A DNA stretch of 64,000 bases, taken from Gautieria morchelliformis. Its lineage: Eukaryota > Basidiomycota > Agaricomycetes > Gomphales > Gomphaceae. The stretch is from the NCBI GenBank assembly GCA_015179125.1, contig WHVA01000109.1, positions 62,001 through 126,000 of the forward strand, read 5' to 3'. The notes beneath the pieces are model-generated. The model was not told where the DNA came from. It did no database searches and worked only from the letters and a program-made list of their open reading frames with translations. This document shows, piece after piece, positions 1 to 12,467 of the stretch (within the stretch, counting starts at the first letter, position 1; every line of letters begins with the position of its first letter). The translations under genes and the position numbers were made by a program.

Positions 1-38
1 GTCAAAAATAGTGTATCCATTACTACGCCACGCAAAAG

Positions 39-121
39 TGTGCCCACCGCGAGTCGAACGCGGGGCTCTTCGGTTACAGAAAATCCACAACGAAGTGATT
101 TAACCACTAATCGATGGGCAC
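39..121 (-). tRNA. tRNA-His (anticodon GTG) with 11-nt intron
   Basis: Read on the minus strand, the acceptor stem GTGCCCA pairs perfectly with TGGGCAC, followed by discriminator A at 39. The D-arm keeps T8, A14, G18G19 and A21; the T-arm is CCGCG-TTCGACT-CGCGG. The anticodon stem CTTCG/CGAAG closes a loop holding TTGTGG. Eleven nt (74-84, ATTTTCTGTAA on the minus strand) lie one base 3' of the anticodon, the canonical position for a fungal nuclear tRNA intron, and removing them restores a 7-nt loop. In this family G-1 is added after transcription. Confidence 0.93.
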
Positions 122-1948
122 CCATGATGTAACTTCACAAATATTGTATGATGAGATACATCACGTAAGATTATCACTGGAAGTTGAGACTCAAGAGACC
201 TTTATGTATCACAGATCCTCTGTAAGAGTATCAAATTAGAAAATCTTGCTGGACTTTTCATTGTGATTGTATTATTACTCTGCACTGCACTTTGACAGGT
301 TGTGAGGGGAACCTGTTTCATTCACCATATTTGCCATCCTATCACTATCAGTCATAAGGATTTCAGCATCCAGATGACCCGATGGCTCACAAGACAAGGA
401 AAACTACATTCCTTTGGCACCTTCCTATTATCTGTCTCCCCTGGTGAAGCCGATATGAATGAGGAATATCGTGAGGAATATCTTGGCCGTTTGGTGCGTT
501 GCATCCCGGCATCATATGCAGCACCCCGGAGTCAGAAAGTGGACCAGCGGATACAATGGGCCGAACATACCACATCGCCAAAGGTCCCGGCTTTCCGAAC
601 ACCAGCAGTGTCGAGCACTATCAATAAATTTGGCCCCACCGAATTTATCCCTGCGCTGACTGCTTTCCTCAGGTTTTACCTTCCCAGGTGTACCTTGCAT
701 CTCAGCATTTCCACACGCCTCCACGTGTGTAAAGTGTAAACGCATTAGTTTCATGCTCCATTCTATTCAACAAATTGACGATACAGTGATTAAAGATGTT
801 GTCCGAGCCACGCCCCGAGTCCGCCGCAGCCGCAGGACCCCTTGTTCCAGCACACTTCGATACAGTGCTGATTCACTGTGGCACAAATGCGCAAGAGACT
901 GGTGCATTGGGTGAGTCTCCATGCATAACTCTACCTGTACTGATTCACTCACCCACTCTGGCGAGTACGGACGATCTGCCGCCTGCCCTCTCACATCGAA
1001 TACCCGCCCGCACCCACTCGCGTATGTTGAGTGGTGTTCCAAGTTTCGACAACCATCACTGGTGCGGAAATGCACACATGTCACTCACCCAAAGCAAAGG
1101 CCATGCGCCCGTTGTGAACGTCCAATCGATTCGCTGCAGCTGCCATTTTTTTTTTTTTTTTTTTTTTTGCATCCAATTTAACGTCTTTTGGGGCCGAGCC
1201 CTATGTAAGACGCGTTCTACAAATCGCCCGTCGACACATATGTCTATCCAGCCTGTCCTATTCTATCTCTGCCTGTGCTCAGCTGCCATTTAATCCCTCG
1301 ATTTGGCGAAAAGATTGATCGAACCATGACCACAGAGGATTGATTGGACCGTTCCAAGTAGTTTTATGTTAGCGACTTCACGGATTTGTACACTTACCAG
1401 TTTTTAATGATTAGTTCAACGACTCTTTGGCATTTCAGCTCAATTGAGTTACTGTTCAACTACTAGTACATGCCGGTGCAGCACCGGTGCGGCGTCGCTT
1501 GCAAGGGTCCGCATGTACAAATACATAGGTCACTTAGCCCATGGTGGAGGGGAAGAGCGAGCTTCCACGTGGAAGACACCCGGCGAGCGCAGACTATCGT
1601 AGCTGCCAGGCCACCATAGCCTCGTGCGCGCGCAATGGATGAGCAGGGCTGGGGTATGGCGTCATTCCCGCGCGAAGGGATGCCACAGGGACCTATAGAT
1701 AGAGAGCGTGCGGTCGAAATATACACCGCGCCGAGCCGATAAATATAGGTCCGGGCCCTCGGGAAAATACCGTTTCTCGGCAATAACTGCCCTTACGAAC
1801 AGTTAGTTTCGTCACAGGCTTCCGGCTGTGTAAGGTCCACGTACGTACAGTCTCAGTAATTTACAGCTCTTGTACACTGGCCTGTACCGCATATACGATG
1901 CAATTACAGTAAACCAAGATCTGTATCTGAGCATCAACCAACAATCGA
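122..1948. other. intergenic, no gene recognised
   Basis: About 1.8 kb between the tRNA and the BNA1-type gene. Open frames here are short, overlap on both strands and carry no family motif. The stretch holds a 23-nt T run and mixed low-complexity sequence around 1460-1760. No RNA gene or transposon terminus was recognised. Confidence 0.5.
1146..1168. repeat. poly-T run (23 nt)
   Basis: Uninterrupted T tract. It could be a relic of a retroposed poly-A tail on the minus strand or simple slippage; no target duplication was found around it. Confidence 0.9.
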
Positions 1949-2636
1949 TTACTTCGCATCGGCCACTTCTCCGCACTCGGGGCACTTTCGGACGCCAGGG
2001 TCAGTGATCCACTTGGTGATGAAAGGTTTCAGCTGTGTGCCCAAATCAGTGCAGTGAAAAGCATCTTCACGAATGATGGTAGGCTTGGAGTGCGTATTAG
2101 ACCGACAGTACCATCTGAGACGATCTAAGGGGAGTTAAACAAAGTGAAGATACAATGGCCGATGGGAAGGCACACCGATGGATTTCTCAGGACGTTTGCG
2201 CTCTATGACCAAACCAATAGTATCGGCGAAACGGACAGGGTTGTGGGGAGTATTCGCTGGCGCAAAGGATGTCAATACAAAACACCATCACGCTATCATG
2301 TAAGTAATACCAGGGAGCAAGAACATTTCCCCTTCGCCGATGTTAATGTCCTTGAATTCTTCGCCATCTACGACGCGGAGGAGCATACTGCCTTTGTACT
2401 GGTAAAACCATTCCTTGGAGATAGAGACACCTTTTAATATGTGATTCAATTCGTAGATAATCCTTCGGTACCTCTGTTTCATTCAGATGGTAGTCATTCC
2501 GTTCGTTCGGTCCACCGACCGCCATTACAATATAATCAGAACCAGAGTACAGACAGAAATTGTTTACGGGAGGCTTTAGGAGATGTGAATTATTCGAAAG
2601 CCACAAGGGAAGATTTAAGGGAGGTGCCAGTGGCAT
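1949..2636 (-). CDS. BNA1: 3-hydroxyanthranilate 3,4-dioxygenase
   Basis: Four exons on the minus strand (2636-2472, 2413-2311, 2256-2176, 2124-1949) join in frame to 174 residues, the usual fungal length. The enzyme opens the ring of 3-hydroxyanthranilate in the cytosolic kynurenine branch of NAD+ synthesis; the product cyclises to quinolinate. The start region shows the family stretch around [10 protein letters not shown], then the cupin metal ligands His50 and Glu56 (in [10 protein letters not shown]) and His94 (in NTPHNP). The C-terminal part has the late CPEC pair of the rubredoxin-like site, but the first pair is reduced to a single Cys (WYCRSN), so the second metal site may be altered. 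Introns are 58, 54 and 51 nt with clean GT-AG ends. It shares a short promoter region with the RBM18-like gene. The HAAO-family assignment is firm; activity is inferred. Confidence 0.93.
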
Positions 2637-2715
2637 GTTGAGAGCGAATTACATCATCATCTGGGATAATCTTTGCCTATTTGGGCCTGAGCCGCATGAG
2701 CCACTGTCAGCAGTC
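2637..2715. promoter_or_regulatory. bidirectional promoter region BNA1 / RBM18-like
   Basis: Only 79 bp separate the two divergent ATG codons (2636 minus, 2716 plus), so the 5' leaders and core promoters of both genes must be packed here or overlap the first exons. No TATA box was seen. Confidence 0.55.
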
Positions 2716-3819
2716 ATGTCGACCATCGAGTCTGCCATAGCTTCTACTTCTGAATTCATATCATATCCAGCCGCTACTCCATTGCCACCAACTCCACCTC
2801 CTGCACCACCCCCACCCGCTCAGGTGCTCAAAGACCGCCTCTACGTCGGCAATTTACACCCATCAGTGGACGAGTGCGTTTCTGATATGTATCGTCCATT
2901 CTCTGATATGTAATTTCGTTCTCCTGTTAAGATACACGCTACTGCAGTTGTTCTCCAAACACGGCAAAGTGTCCAAGCTTGATTTTCTGTTCCACAAGAC
3001 TGGTCCAGCAAAGGGGAAACCGCGAGGTTATGCGTTTGTCGAGTATACCACGAAAGACGTATGTCATTTCTGTTGCATCGAGTTTGTTGCATCGAGTTTG
3101 TACGTGGTTGGAATGAGGCAAAAATCTCTAGGATGCTTTAAGGGCGTTGGTTGCCTTGCACGATCGCCTGGTAAGGGGTCGAAGACTTGTCGTCACATTT
3201 GCAAACCAGGTGTGTTGCTAAACTTTATTTCGTTTGTCCTAGCTTAGTGAATCACCTTGTGGTGTTCAGGCGCCTCAGATTGACCTTTCCTCCCGGCCGA
3301 ATCGACGACCAGGCACAGATACATCCCGACCCACCACACTTTCTTTACTCAAAACTCACAACCGACCCGAAGCGTAAGTACTGGCTAGTTCTTATGTTTA
3401 CTATGGCTCACCGTTTCTAATTCAGAACGAAGGACAAGATTGCCGCCTTAGAAGCCAAGCTTCGCCAAATGGAACAAAAGCCTGAATCGTCTGCGCCTCT
3501 CGCTGTTTTACCGTCTTCCTTGCCACCAAAGCCACTACTACCCACCATGCCCACAGTGCCTGCGGGGGGTGTGCAACGCAAGCCGGGCGTGAGTTCGAGT
3601 TCATTAAGTCTTCGGGCGACTCGATCGAGTGGAAGCCTCAGTACTGGCTTGCCGCAGGGCCGTCCAAGTATGAACTTCTCATCTTCCAGCGCCGCATCCA
3701 CTCCAGCCAAAGTGTTGCATCCTGTCGGTTTTTCTTCACTTCCTCCAAAACCTAAACCTGGATCGAGCACTGGTAATCGACTGTCGAGTAGCTCACTGGG
3801 GATAGCTATCAAACGGTGA
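2716..3819 (+). CDS. RBM18-like RNA-binding protein (single RRM)
   Basis: Five exons (2716-2873, 2932-3058, 3132-3209, 3270-3373, 3426-3819) join to 286 residues. After a proline-rich N terminus comes one RRM: RNP2 is LYVGNL and RNP1 is RGYAFVEY, with the intervening DFLFHKTGPAKGKPRG typical of RBM18 rather than of generic RRMs. A KDKIAALEAKLRQME segment just after the RRM is predicted helical. The remaining third is Ser/Pro/Lys-rich and probably disordered. RBM18 homologues are thought to be nuclear RNA-binding proteins of poorly known function. The ATG at 2716 was chosen because it begins the first exon leading in frame into the RRM. All introns are 52-73 nt, GT-AG. It converges with the myosin gene. 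Confidence 0.88.
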
Positions 3820-4174
3820 CCTCGGTTTCAATACAGGAGTCAATGACTTCCTAAGTCTGAGCAGGTATCAGTTTGGTTGTCGTCATCTGCAGTCCGACAT
3901 GATGTTGTACTAGTATCGCTCATCACCAGCTCTACAACATAATTATAATTGCGATGAATTATTACCGTTCTAGCCAACATGCATTGGAGACACAAGATCA
4001 GGAATGCTTGTTTGGTAACATTACAGATGCGTATCATACAGATATACGAAAACACACGTTGGATTGTATTCCGAGTGAGAAATGCAGAGAGTTGACAATG
4101 AGGAGAAAGCAGAATGAGACACAGGGATAGAGTTGTCCATAACATGTACGTGTCATCTAGAGTCGTCAAGGCCG
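3820..4174. other. convergent 3' spacer
   Basis: 355 bp between the stop codons of the RBM18-like and myosin genes, presumably holding both 3' UTRs. No coding signal was seen. Confidence 0.5.
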
Positions 4175-7100
4175 TCATGACTCATACTTCCGTGGAGAGC
4201 TTGCTGGAGAAATTACAGCGGACGGTCGTTCTAGTCGGCCGCGTAGGCGTTCAAGTTCGCGCTCCAGGCTGAGGGAAAAATATTATATCAGCAACAAGTA
4301 AAACCATCATCAAAGGCCATACCCTAGGGAGCGTGCTTTATAATCTGCAGCTTCACGCTCCGCCCTACGCTTTGCGAGCTGAAGACCACTTTCCGATGTT
4401 TGCTACCGTGACGTGGAAGCATCAATGACTTGCCTTCATACACCAATATATGATTTGGCTCACCAGTGCATCAATAGACTGCCTGAGATCACCCACTTTC
4501 TTCTCATACGCTGTGACCTCATCCTCCAATCGTGCGCGCTGTCTGTCGCTTTCCATTAGTTGAAATTTGGTGTCTCGCACGCTCTTGTCTGCCGTACGAC
4601 TCATACGGAGCGTTTCACTCTTCTCTTTAGACTCTTGTGTGAGTTTGCTAGTCAGCTCTTCTATACGTGACTCAAGCCGTCGAGACTCCCGTACGGGACG
4701 CGGAGAGCTGGCATATGACTTTGTTTCCAAATCCACAATACGGACGTTGAGATCCTTTACCTGTTTTTCCAGGTTGGCCTGTAAAGACATTGAGCGTGAT
4801 AATGCACCATCGCGGGACAAGAGCTTACGTTGAGCTTGTCAAGCTCCGAATTCTCAGCTCGGATTTTATTAAGTTCGATCTGGCTGTCGTTTGCAAATGA
4901 CTCCGCCTTCTTCAACCTTTCATTTGCCATGTTGACCCGATCCTCCTGTTCTTCCAGGGCACTACGCAATTCTTGCTTTTCGAGATGCATGGCTTGGAAT
5001 GCCCTGTCAGAGGACATCTTGCTTGTTTCGACGTGATGTTGGGCGATGTCATTAAGTCGTCCCTCGAGCTGTCGCCGAGCCTTTTGCAGTGCCGAGCGAT
5101 CTGCCTCTGCTTCATCCAGGACAGCGCGGAGTTCTCGCACTTGTGAGAGAAGAGACACGATTTGCGACTGCTGCTCTGAATTGGCGTTGTTGGACGCCTC
5201 GTAGGCGGCAGTGAGATCGCCAATCTTAGTTTCCAGGCGTTCCTTCTCTTTCTTCCATGCTCCGCCGTTGTAAACTTCGTCATCGAACCGAAGCTGTAGG
5301 TCATCGCGTTCTGTCCGCATGGTGCGATTTTCCTCGCGAAGGCGGCTCATACTGTCTCGCTGGAATTGAAGTTCTGCGCCTTGCTTAGTAACCTGATTAT
5401 GACGGACGGAATCATGAGAGCACAAACCTTCACTAAGCTGAGCCAGCTCAGCTGTCGCGAAGTGAGAGGATGGAATCGCCCAGAGACCAACGGGCTTACC
5501 TTGATACTTCTTTCGAGTCTGATCAATGGTGAAGTCTCTTTCAGCCAAGTCTTTCTGATATTGGTCACGCTCATCTTCCATCTCCTCCGTAAGCCTACGT
5601 TTGAAGAGCTCCATGTCACCAATCTCTCGATTCTCATCTTCCAACTTGCCCTCTAAATCGCGAATTTGTTGTTCCGCCGCCTGGATGCGACGTTCTGCTG
5701 CCTTGAGTTCTCCCAGTGCTTCAGCATGTGTCTTCTCAGCATCGGCCAGGGATCGACGTGCTGGAAAATACGAGATGGTTAGATGCGACATCTTTGAGCA
5801 TATCTGGTCATCCAGGGACGCGGACGCACCAAACGCCTCCGAACGAGCAGACTTGACTTTCGCAATTTCGGCAGCTTCTAAACGACCCAGATAAGATTCA
5901 GCCTTGGATTTGTACGTTTCGACAGCTTCCTGGAGTTCTGAGAAGAGGGTGAGCAGGTATGAATTTTCGACGAGAGGAACAAATTTACCAGCTCGAATGG
6001 TTGACGAAGTTGCTCCCGCAACCTCAAGCTCTTGCAATTGAAGTTGAAGTTGCCTTTTAGTACCTTCAAATGCGGTTTGCGGAAATACATCAGAGAGGCC
6101 AGAAAGACTAACCAATTTCTTCATTTTTGGCTAAAAGTTCAACTTCTAGACGATCTTTCAGATCTGCGTTCTCGACTTGCAACTGCTTCTTTGATTGTGA
6201 AAGCTCGAGAACCTGACGACGGTGATCTTCGAGCTCAGTTAGAGTAGCTCGCTGCTGTGCTAGCTGCAGTAAATGAGTCATCTAGGTCCGACAGATGCGT
6301 GTTACATGCCCACATACCAATGCTTTCCGCGAATCTTCTAACTTAGCATAGCTTTCACGTTCGTGCGAGATAGTGCTTTGGAATTTGCTCCACATAGCCT
6401 TAACGCCATCCATTTGAGCAGCCTCAGCGGTTCGACGTGCCTCAGCTTCTTCCTCTAATAATTCCGCTAAACGTGCCTTTTCCCGGGCCAGCCTGGCTCT
6501 ATGGGCTTGTAGCGATTGCTTGGAGCCGTCGTTAGTCTCGAATTCTGCCGTAATCTCACGCAGAGATGCCTCCAGATGCTGCCGGACTCGATCCGATGCC
6601 ATCATTCGAAGTTCTAGGACTTGAACCTGTTGCTGCAGTGCACTGACTTGACGATCGGGAGTTCGTGGTGACTCTGGTTGAGAGTCCTTTCGCATGCGGA
6701 GCATCCCGTTTACATCGGCTGATGCACGCTTGGATGGGGTAATATTGCCATAGGTCCTGACTTCGGTAGTTGGCCGAGGAGCTGCAGATCGGGCTGACAT
6801 TTCCCGCTCCAAATCATCGTCGACCAATTGAAGTTCTTTCAACAATTGAGATCGGAACACGTCATCTTTCGGACCACTAGCTGCAATCAGCCGACGTATT
6901 TCAGCGTGTTGCTGGCCGATACGCTGCTTGATACGCTCTGCAGTTGTCCTTGCAAATTCGGCCATTTCAACCTGTGACTCTAATTGGGTAATCCTGGTCT
7001 CATATTGCCGGCGCAGCTTGGGAAGAGCATTGTGACTGTCTGTTTCGGCTGCAAGAGTGGCCAGTTCCGTCTCCAGATGCGTTTTGGATCGCTGTATAAC

Positions 7101-10100
7101 ATCAACCTGTTGAGATGCGTCCGCTAGTTGGTTTTGAGAGTTGTTGAGTTCGGACTGTAGTCTGCGAGCATGGCCTTCTGCTGCTTCCCGGGCTTTGCGC
7201 TCCTTCTCGACCTCTAAGAGTGCTCGTGTAGCACGTTCTTCCTGCGCTCTAGCTGCTTTTTCCTTGGCACGGAGCTCCGCTCGCTCTCGTTCTGCATCAC
7301 GAGCCAGGTCCTCCGCCTCACCGGAGAGACGACTTTTAGTTTTCTCCAACGAGCGGATATAAGCGGTCTGACTTTGTAACTCTAGCTGAGCCTCAGCAAG
7401 CTGACGGTCCGTGACCTTCTTAGCTTCCTCTAGTACGTGCACATGTTCCACGATAGTCTTATCCTGTTTTGAGCGTAGCTGTGACACTTCCCAATCGCGT
7501 GCATGTAGATCATTGAGTGACTTGTTGAGATCCAGTTCGAGTTTTGCCGTGCGATCCTTGTACTTCACAATCTCTGCGTGGTGATTACTGTTCGCCTGGT
7601 CCAGCTGTGCTCGTCTCGCGGACTCAGCCTCCAGCTGTTTCCGCAGCGAATCCATTTGCCGTACCCAAGAGGCCTTCTCGCGCTCAATCTGTAGAACTGC
7701 GTCTTCAAAGTCTTGATGTTTAGCTTGTGCCGCTACAAGTTGACGTTCTAATCCCTATGTCATCCGTGTCAACATCGGCTGGAGCGGATACATGAATGAC
7801 TCGCTTCTTTCGTCTTGACTACCTCAGCCAGTTGCCCATCAACATCAATTTGACGAGTCCGAATGGACTGGAGTTCCGATTCTGCAGCACGCCTAGCTTT
7901 CTCGGCAGCTATGAGGGAAACACTGACATCTTTGTGCTGAGCTTCGAGGGTGTTCCCTTTCTGCAACAAGTCATCGTGGCTTCTTTGCAGAGCCACGTGT
8001 TCTGCCTGCAAGTTTTCCAGCTCCACCTTAAGCTTACTCTGTTCCTCCACAGACAACCGCCTTGCCTCTGCAAGTTGCTCCTGGAGACGACTGGCCTGCT
8101 GTCGGAGACCACTGAGTTCTTGTTCTTTGCTGCGTTCCACCTCAGCTCGTTTGCTGTCTTCCGAAGTCTTGGCGTCCATTAAAGCTCGCAACTCGTCAAT
8201 TTCCACTTGAAGTTTTGCTCGGGATTGAGCGTCCCGATCCCGATCACTCCTTTGTGCATTCAGCTCCGTCGTGAACGTTTCGAGTTGACCTTGAAGTTCA
8301 GCTGATTGCTTCTTGGATAAGTCTCGCTCACGATGGGAGGTCGAAAGTTCGTTGGAGAGACGAGCAATATCTGCTTCTCGTTTCTGAAGCATATTCGAAT
8401 AATCCGTGGCGGTACGGGCTAGTTCTGCGAGCTGCTCCTTGGCTTGGCGAGCTTCCTTTTCCAGTCCTTCCAACTTTGAAAGACCAAGATCACTGTGGGG
8501 AAGATGAGCAGGCTATAAGCAAAGACCGGCGCTGGACGTCATCTCACCGTGCTGTGGTCTCCGCATGAAGTTTAGATTCCATATCCGCGAGTGCGCCATC
8601 CATCCTCTCCTTTACCCTAGTAATATCCTCTTCGCGCTGGGTCACCAGGCGCTGGAGTTCCTCACTTGACTTCTGATATTCCTCCTTGGCGCTAGAGAGC
8701 ACCTCAATCTCTCCCTCCCTGCCTTTCAGTTCATCTGATAACGCTGCCTCTCTTGAAATCCATGCTTCCTCCTCCTTTTCAAGTCTCACCAAATGTCTGG
8801 CAGCCTGATCGAAAGCCTCTGTAAGCGCCTCGTACTTCTCCTCTGTCGCTTTCTGAGCTTTCAGCGCACGGTCAAGCTGCGAATCCAAAATGTCGATGTC
8901 GGCTTGCAGGGCTTGCACGTCATCTTCGAGTTCTCCTTCACGTCTTTTGCTACGCTCCAACAGAGCATCCTTGTCAATGGCGAGGTTTCGCTCAGCCTCA
9001 AGTTCTTCCTCCACCTTCTGCTTGCCTTGTTCCAGACGCATCTTGAGAGCTTCCAAAGCCTCCCGCTCACGTTGATCACGCTCGGCACGCTCACGAATGA
9101 GCTCCAACTCGGCATTTTTCTTCCGGAGTTCGTCGTCATTTCGAGTTGCCGCTAACATAGGTCGCACCTGTACGAGCGACAGATGATGTGGGCTCAGTAT
9201 ACCTAGTACGTTGGGATTTTCGCACCTTGGTATAAAGCTGCCACCACGGCCATTCTCTCAACTGGCCATAAGTTCGTGCATTTCGTTGTATAGTCCTAAT
9301 AGCGACCGCCCTGTTCAAAATCTTCTTCATCTGTCGGCGCGCGGTCCACATTCTGGCTACTGCCTGCAGTCTTGAAAAAACATCGTACAGTAGACCGTCC
9401 CTACGCTCTTCTAGTTCGGCCAGGACGCCCGCCTTGAAGAAAATCTTCGACGTGCCTATCTTGAACAATACTTTGTCTAACTCAAGTGCATCAACCATTC
9501 GTAGGCACGCCTTGCGTCCGTCCATGTAACCTTTAGGAATGATACCAGGAGTTAGCACTTCATATCTCTGACGAAACTCAACGAAGGGTAATCGATTGGG
9601 ATAGCCGAGGCGTGCGATCCTAATACCTTCCAGCACGCCGTTGCACCGCAACTGGTCGAGAACGAGTGGTGTGTCTACGCGACCAGGTCTCTTGTTTTGG
9701 TTCGGAACGATGCAGCGCACGAAATGTGGCTGCGTGGCATGCAACTGTGCCATTAAACTTGCAAGCTGTTCCTTGTGCCTCTGTCCTACAGTCCTGAATG
9801 CTCCCTTCTTTAGTACGCGCTTCTTGCCCACGGTTCCACTACTCAAAGCGACGGTGTCAGCGTACTCTGCAAATAAGCCAGCGACATAGCGCTCTGCTGA
9901 GCCAGCGAGCACGCGGGTGAGGTTGTCATTCAGCGGGTCCTTGTTCTTTTCCAGCCAACCATCGGTTCGGTACTCAACCTTACCGGCATAGTGCTGGACA
10001 ATAAAGCCCTCGCCTTGGTCAAACCTGGCGCGACTATACTTGGCGCGCCCGGGATGCGGCGTCTCAGTATCAGGGACATCACCCGTCCAAAGCGCATGAA

Positions 10101-12154
10101 GCTTGTTCGTGAAAGTGAGGTCCGTAGCTTTCGGCATAATGCACTCCTCGTCAAGGCAGCTGAGAATCCCTATGACAGTGCCGCCAGACTCAATCAAGTC
10201 GATCGTTGGCTGGAGATCCAGGCCAAAATTGACAAAGTCCCACTCTATGTTCTCGCGCTGATACTCCTCTTGCTCGAGAACAAACATGTGGTGATTGAAA
10301 AACTGTTGGAGCTTCTCGTTGGTGTAGTTGATGGTGAGCTGTTCAAATGCGTTCGTTTCCTGGAGGCACTAATCAGTTGCTACTGTGCCAAAACGGGAAA
10401 TTACACACAAATATTTCGAAACCTGCAATGTCCAGAACTCCAATGAAGGTTGATTTGGAAGAACTTGGTCGCTCCAGTGCGCGGTTGATTCTATCGACTA
10501 AAGCACCAAAACTTTTTTCGTATAGTGTCTTGCACAATGAAGACAGCTCATCAAGAGCCTGCTGTTTCGTTCGAGCCTGTGTTACCCATTCCCGTCCCGC
10601 AAGAACTCGAGGTCGTAGCACAGCTTTAGTAAACTCCTGTACAGATATCCCAAGAAGATGGCATGCCTTCTCAGCTTGTGCGGGAGTCTTGATCTGGGCT
10701 TGATCCGAACGGTCCGCAGTAATCTCGATATTACCAATGTGCAGTACGGCCGCAACGACCCTAAAAAGATCCAACTGCTCTGATGGGGCGAACCCAACCA
10801 CGTCAAGAGCATTTTTGAGAAGTCGCCACTCTTCGCGGTCATCTACACCATCAATGGAGGCGCGGCTTGTATTCAGATACTCGTAATCCGCAACAGCGCC
10901 TTCTAAAAGAAGCGTGGCTGTAAAGCTTTTAATACGTGCGTCTGCATCCGCATTGTAAAACCTACCTTTCAGAGTTCCTTCCCCTTCCAAAAGTTGATAA
11001 AATACATGAAAGCTCCTCTCCACCTCGGATCGCACAACCACTCGACTTTTCTCAAGTAGATACCAGTCAATGTTTGCACCGGCAATGCTCCCATCAGGTG
11101 CAAAACTAATACGGATAAATTTGCCCTGGTTCAATGCATGAACAACACACCCGGCGAACGTAATATTAGGTTATTACGCACAAAACGACTCGAATTGTTG
11201 TTTCTCTGCGTCTGTGCATTCCCAAACGCCTCTAAAATCGGGTTTGCCTGCAAAATCTGTCGCTCTAGTAGTCCTAGTTTGCTACTCCCGCCCGAGATGG
11301 CAACCCTGTTCTTGAATGACGTGTTGCGAGGAAGACCCGTGGATGGTATTATGGGAAAGGAAGGTGAACCGGAAACGACGGATGGTGAACGAGAATGTGT
11401 TGGAGAGGGCGTATAGTGCATATCTACAGCAATTGCGGCCAGGTATTGAATCACCTTCTTGGTGTTCTCAGTCTTTCCTGCGCCAGATTCGCCTCTGAAT
11501 AGTTACTTCAGTAACGTATCGCATACTGGACCGGAAACTCTCACGTGATGAGAATGCTTTGATTCTCTCTCTCCTCGCCCATGTTTGCCCAAGCACGCTC
11601 CGCGATGGCAAATATATGTGGGGGGTTATCGTCTCTCCGCTTACCACGATACTGCTGAACGATAGCATCGGAATATAAGGGAAGATTGGTATAGGGATTG
11701 ATAGCGACCAAGAATAATCCTGAATAGGTCTCCACATGAAAAGTCAGCGATGAGCTCTACCTAGTGGTAATTTACAAACATAGATAGCACCGGAACCATA
11801 CCGCAAACGGAGATTGTGTACAACACTGGCTTCATTTAGGAATGTGAGGTCGGCAATGTCATCCACCCTGTCGAATTTGGGCGGGTTCATCTTCGAGAGT
11901 GCATACAAGGGAATCTTGCGAGCCTGTAACCAATATTTGAAGTCAGACCCAAGCGGCATACCCATGGAACAACGCACCTCCCCGCCCGCCGCCATTACTA
12001 CCTCGCCCATATCGCCATGTTCATTGATGACCCAACCTCCGAGATACCCTTCTTTGTCGTCGGGAATCCAGACCCACTTCTTCTCATTGAACTCTGCTTG
12101 TAGTGCAGCTGCTCTTGCGGCTTCTGCGCTCTCGGACGGTCGTGGTACAGGCAT
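4175..12154 (-). CDS. class II myosin heavy chain
   Basis: Multi-exon gene encoding a conventional two-headed myosin, the motor of the cytokinetic actomyosin ring in fungi. Exon 1 (12154-11780, 125 residues) is the SH3-like N-terminal subdomain. The motor follows: P-loop GESGAGKT at about residues 188-195, switch I NNNSSRF, switch II DIAGFE, and the converter, then two weak IQ motifs (one around LQAVARMW, one around [10 protein letters not shown]) with [10 protein letters not shown] leading into the rod. About 1,200 residues of uninterrupted heptad-rich Glu/Lys/Arg/Leu coiled coil follow, split by short introns. The stop TGA is at 4177-4175, after a short Ser/Pro tail. Loop 1 beside the P-loop is unusually long (see findings). 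Exact exon borders in the rod were not all resolved. Paired MluI boxes lie just upstream of the ATG. Confidence 0.93.
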
Positions 12155-12222
12155 AAAAGGTAGGAGGGCGACTCCTCAAGTCACGCTGTCGCAGCCCCTT
12201 TCGTTAGAAGTGACCACGGGCG

Positions 12223-12238
12223 ACGCGTTCGGACGCGT
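12223..12238. promoter_or_regulatory. paired ACGCGT (MCB-type) sites upstream of the myosin gene
   Basis: Two perfect ACGCGT hexamers at 12223-12228 and 12233-12238, exactly 10 bp apart, lie 69 and 79 bp upstream of the myosin ATG. ACGCGT is the MluI cell-cycle box bound by MBF in ascomycete yeasts; its use here is an inference. Confidence 0.45.
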
Positions 12239-12450
12239 GACTGAACAAACAAACGGACTTTCAATTACACGCAGTATAATCCCTTAAGCAGTTACTTATG
12301 TAATATTTTCAATTTAGCCAATTTGGTTCCAAATTTTCCTTGCTTGGCTGTGAAAATATGTCGTACTTAAGATAGAAGTCATCTTAAACTGGCACCTTTA
12401 TGTAAGCGGGCGCTTAGGTCACGTGATGCGCCAAATCCTCGCCTTGGGGA

Positions 12451-12467
12451 TTTTTTTTTTTTTTTTT
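12451..12467. repeat. poly-T run (17 nt)
   Basis: Uninterrupted T tract inside the candidate inverted-repeat element. Confidence 0.85.

Noticed and set aside
302..1783. Open frames of 60-165 codons on both strands
   Set aside because: They overlap each other, many start at non-ATG codons, composition is not protein-like and no motif or splice pattern supports a gene.
4567..9155. Plus-strand open frames across the myosin gene
   Set aside because: Ser/Leu-rich mirror images of the coiled-coil rod codons; they have no independent motif.
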